A DNA stretch of 64,000 nucleotides, taken from Atrina japonica. Taxonomy: Eukaryota; Mollusca; Bivalvia; Pterioida; Pinnidae. The position numbers and the translations under genes are program-made. Shown one piece after another: positions 62,233-64,000 of the stretch. The stretch is taken from the NCBI GenBank assembly GCA_030159075.1, contig BROG01000253.1, forward strand, positions 372,001 through 436,000. The letters are read 5' to 3'. The notes beneath the pieces were generated by a model. The model searched no databases. It saw nothing but the letters and a program-made list of their open reading frames with translations, and was not told where the DNA came from. The stretch's first letter is position 1; each line of letters begins with the position of its first letter.

Positions 62233-62375
62233 GCCCTATTTGCACGTCAGCGTCCGTGTCACCCCCACATATCCTAACCCCCTCATTCCACCTACTCCCA
62301 AATTCACCTATACTCCACCCATTTAACCCTCAACTACCCCCTCCCCTTCTTCGGACACGGACGCGCAAATAGGGC
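62233..62375. repeat. Inner palindrome with pyrimidine/A loop
   Basis: The arms are GCCCTATTTGC..GCGTCCGTGTC (62233-62260) and GACACGGACGCGCAAATAGG (from 62354). They pair over 22 bp with a 6-base insertion (ACGTCA) in the left arm. The roughly 92-base loop between them is C-rich and essentially without G. Confidence 0.8.
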
Positions 62376-62502
62376 AAATATATACTACTCGAAACCCAAT
62401 ACGTATCCGCTAATTAATTTCCTGTGCTCTTACGTGGGTGTAAAGCAAATGTCACTTCAATGCAAATATAAACATATAAACTTTTTGTATAAATGTTTGT
62501 TT

Positions 62503-62782
62503 GTTTATTGTTGTTTAACGTCCCACTCAAGAATATTTCACTTATATGGAGACGTCACCAAATGCCGGTGAAGGGCTTCAAATTTTGGCCTATGCTCGGC
62601 ACTTACGGCCATTGAGCAGTGAGGGTTATTTAACGTGCCGACACTTACTATGACAGGGGACCTCCAGTTTTTACTGTCTCATCCGAAAGACAGGAAACCA
62701 ACCTGTCGCCAGCGGGACTCGAACTCACGACCTCACGATCCAGAGTCGAGCGCGCTACCGACTGAGCCAGGCCGGCTCGTAT
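62503..62782 (-). repeat. SINE-A copy with intact tRNA-like head (minus orientation)
   Basis: On the minus strand the head reads GCCTGGCTCAGTCGGTAGCG (A box TGGCTCAGTCGG) and GTGAGTTCGAGTCCCGC (B box GTTCGAGTC). It is followed by the same body as at 20607 and 52690, ending in the TTTATTGTTGTTTAACG end on the + strand. The best preserved pol III promoter of the three copies. It lies inside the foldback loop. Confidence 0.9.
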
Positions 62783-62990
62783 AAAAAATGTAAAAGCCGA
62801 TATAAACAATAAAGGTTTAATACCATTTGTCAGCAGCAAATCTTGTATCAATTGCATTGACAATAACAACAATTAAAGAACTACAAATCATTGCAATGGC
62901 GTAGGCCTCTATCACGGAAAATGCAGTTTTGTGAAAACTAATGTAACATTCAGCGGTTTTTACTCATTTTACTGACTGACTTTACTTTAG

Positions 62991-63405
62991 ATAAATAACG
63001 CGTTTCAACGAGATAACTGTCGCGTTTTAACGAGATAAATAACGCGTTTTAACGAGATCAATAAACGCGTTTTTAACGAGATACTATCGCGTTTTAACGA
63101 GATAATTAACGCGTTTTAACGAGATAAATAACGCGTTTTAACGAGATACTATCGCGTTTTAACGGGATACTATCGCGTTTTAACGAGATAACTACCGCGT
63201 TTTAACGAGATACTATCGCGTTTTAACGAAATAAATAACGCGTTTTAACGAGATAAATAACGCGTTTTAACGAGATAACTATCGCGTTTTAACGAGATAA
63301 TTAACGCGTTTTAACGAGATAAATAACGCGTTTTAACGAGATACTATCGCGTTTTAACGGGATACTATCGCGATTTAACGAGATAACTACCGCGTTTTAT
63401 CAAGA
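62991..63405 (-). repeat. Right-arm tandem array, 19 units of 21-22 bp
   Basis: Inverted relative to the left array: units read CGCGTTTTAACGAGATA with spacers AATAA, CTAT, ATTAA or ACTAC. Nineteen cores can be counted. The order of spacer types from the outer end (GGTAG, GATAG with CCC, GATAG with CTC, TTATTT) matches the left arm before diverging inward. Confidence 0.93.
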
Positions 63406-63473
63406 AAATTAACGCGTTAAAACGACATAAATATTTTTTTTTCTTTTCAGAGTGACCCTTATAGGCTTCCGTA

Positions 63474-63479
63474 TCAAAG
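63474..63479. repeat. Right target-site duplication TCAAAG
   Basis: Directly follows the right arm end GGCTTCCGTA; pairs with 61660-61665. Confidence 0.65.
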
Positions 63480-63743
63480 CACCTGGTCGAAGATTTGGTT
63501 TTCTTTTCATCAATTATTATAGATACTCTAAGTTATTAGGCATAAACGCTTGCAAGAATTAGATATCCATAATTACCGTGACCCATTAAATTATTTTGTC
63601 AAGAATCATCCGTGAAGACGATGGATTAAATTGCCGAATCAACATTTCTTTGAAGCATAAACTCTTAGATCTGAGGAAGATTCCAATCATTTAGCAAATG
63701 AGGTCCTGACATGAGCAACTGTTCAAGCATGTCAAACATTATA

Positions 63744-63935
63744 CATCTTGGGGCTGAGTGGTTAGAGCATTGTGCTTTGAACCATGAAGCGTCTCACTTT
63801 TGGTCAGCGCGGATTCGAGCCCTCTGGAATGTAAGCTGATTTTTTTTGTGAGAAAATTTGCCAGTGGTCTCTTCCCGGGTATATATAGTATGTAGGTTCT
63901 CTCCTCCACCATTAAATACTGGCCGCAATAATATG
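63744..63935 (+). repeat. SINE-B copy with tRNA-like head (plus orientation)
   Basis: The head is GGGGCTGAGTGGTTAGAGCA (A-box-like) and GCGCGGATTCGAGCCC (B box). The body is TGTAAGCTGATTTTTTTTGT, AAATTTGCCAGTGGTCTC, TTCCCGGGTATATATAG and CTCCACCATTAAATACTGG. It is the most complete member of the family seen in this window; relatives are at 22190, 52978 and 57665. Confidence 0.85.
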
Positions 63936-64000
63936 ATTGAAAAATTATTTGCTGTTCAAAATTTTAGAAAAAAAACCAGAGAATTTATTGCATTCTTCAT

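Larger units (their letters stand above)
61666..63473. mobile_element. Foldback-type element with inverted arms made of tandem repeats
   Basis: The arms begin TACGGAAGCCTATAAGGGTC and continue through ACTCTGAAAAG, an A run, TATTTATGTCGTTTTAA and a 21-22 bp repeat array. The right arm is the reverse complement of this. The total is 1808 bp, with arms of about 435 and 480 bp. The flanking 6-bp direct repeat TCAAAG supports insertion as a unit. The loop (about 62100-62990) has no transposase-like ORF, so the element is non-autonomous if mobile. It contains an inner palindrome (62233-62375) and a SINE (62503-62782). Foldback elements with repeat-built arms are known in animals (Drosophila FB, sea urchin TU); kinship to those is only by architecture. 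Confidence 0.85.

Noticed and set aside
62700..62782. A functional tRNA gene on the minus strand
   Set aside because: The A and B boxes are good, but the sequence continues into a SINE body shared with two other loci and has no proper acceptor stem; it is a SINE head.

Overview
This is a eukaryotic, intron-rich, AT-rich window. It holds one large recognisable gene on the + strand, in 14 coding exons from 4319 to 50396. The spliced product is 1425 residues with a PH domain, an RA-like domain, a RhoGAP domain and a very long Ser-rich tail, and it reads as an ARHGAP20-type Rho GTPase-activating protein. All 13 introns have GT-AG ends and all exon phases are compatible. Organism (inference): a lophotrochozoan, most likely a bivalve mollusc. 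The grounds are a tRNA-derived SINE core that I remember as common in bivalve genomes, very abundant small inverted-repeat elements, and long TA/CT/GT microsatellites.

Layout. 1-4318 is noncoding, with MITE relics and no first exon that I could identify. 4319-50396 is the ARHGAP20-like gene: N-terminal exons 1-2, PH domain in exons 3-5, RA-like region in exons 6-9, linker in exons 9-10, RhoGAP in exons 10-13, disordered tail in exon 14. Its introns (up to 10.7 kb) hold at least three MITE families, SINE relics, a minisatellite with higher-order structure, and a 57-base G run. 50397 to about 52030 is probably 3'UTR. 52050-57840 is mostly SINEs and noncoding DNA, with one possible orphan terminal exon near 56330. 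57922-58371 is a small intronless ORF for a basic helical protein of unknown function, with two perfect CRE palindromes at its start. 58372-61665 has no convincing gene.

61666-63473 is the most striking structure. It is a 1.8-kb foldback element with inverted arms, each ending in an array of 17-19 copies of a 21-22 bp unit centred on AACGCG. It is bounded by a 6-bp direct repeat, and its central loop contains a second palindrome with an almost G-free loop and a nested SINE. A second SINE family closes the window near 63.8 kb.

The window does not show a multi-gene system. The interest lies in the foldback element, the small orphan ORF, and the domain and motif content of the RhoGAP protein.
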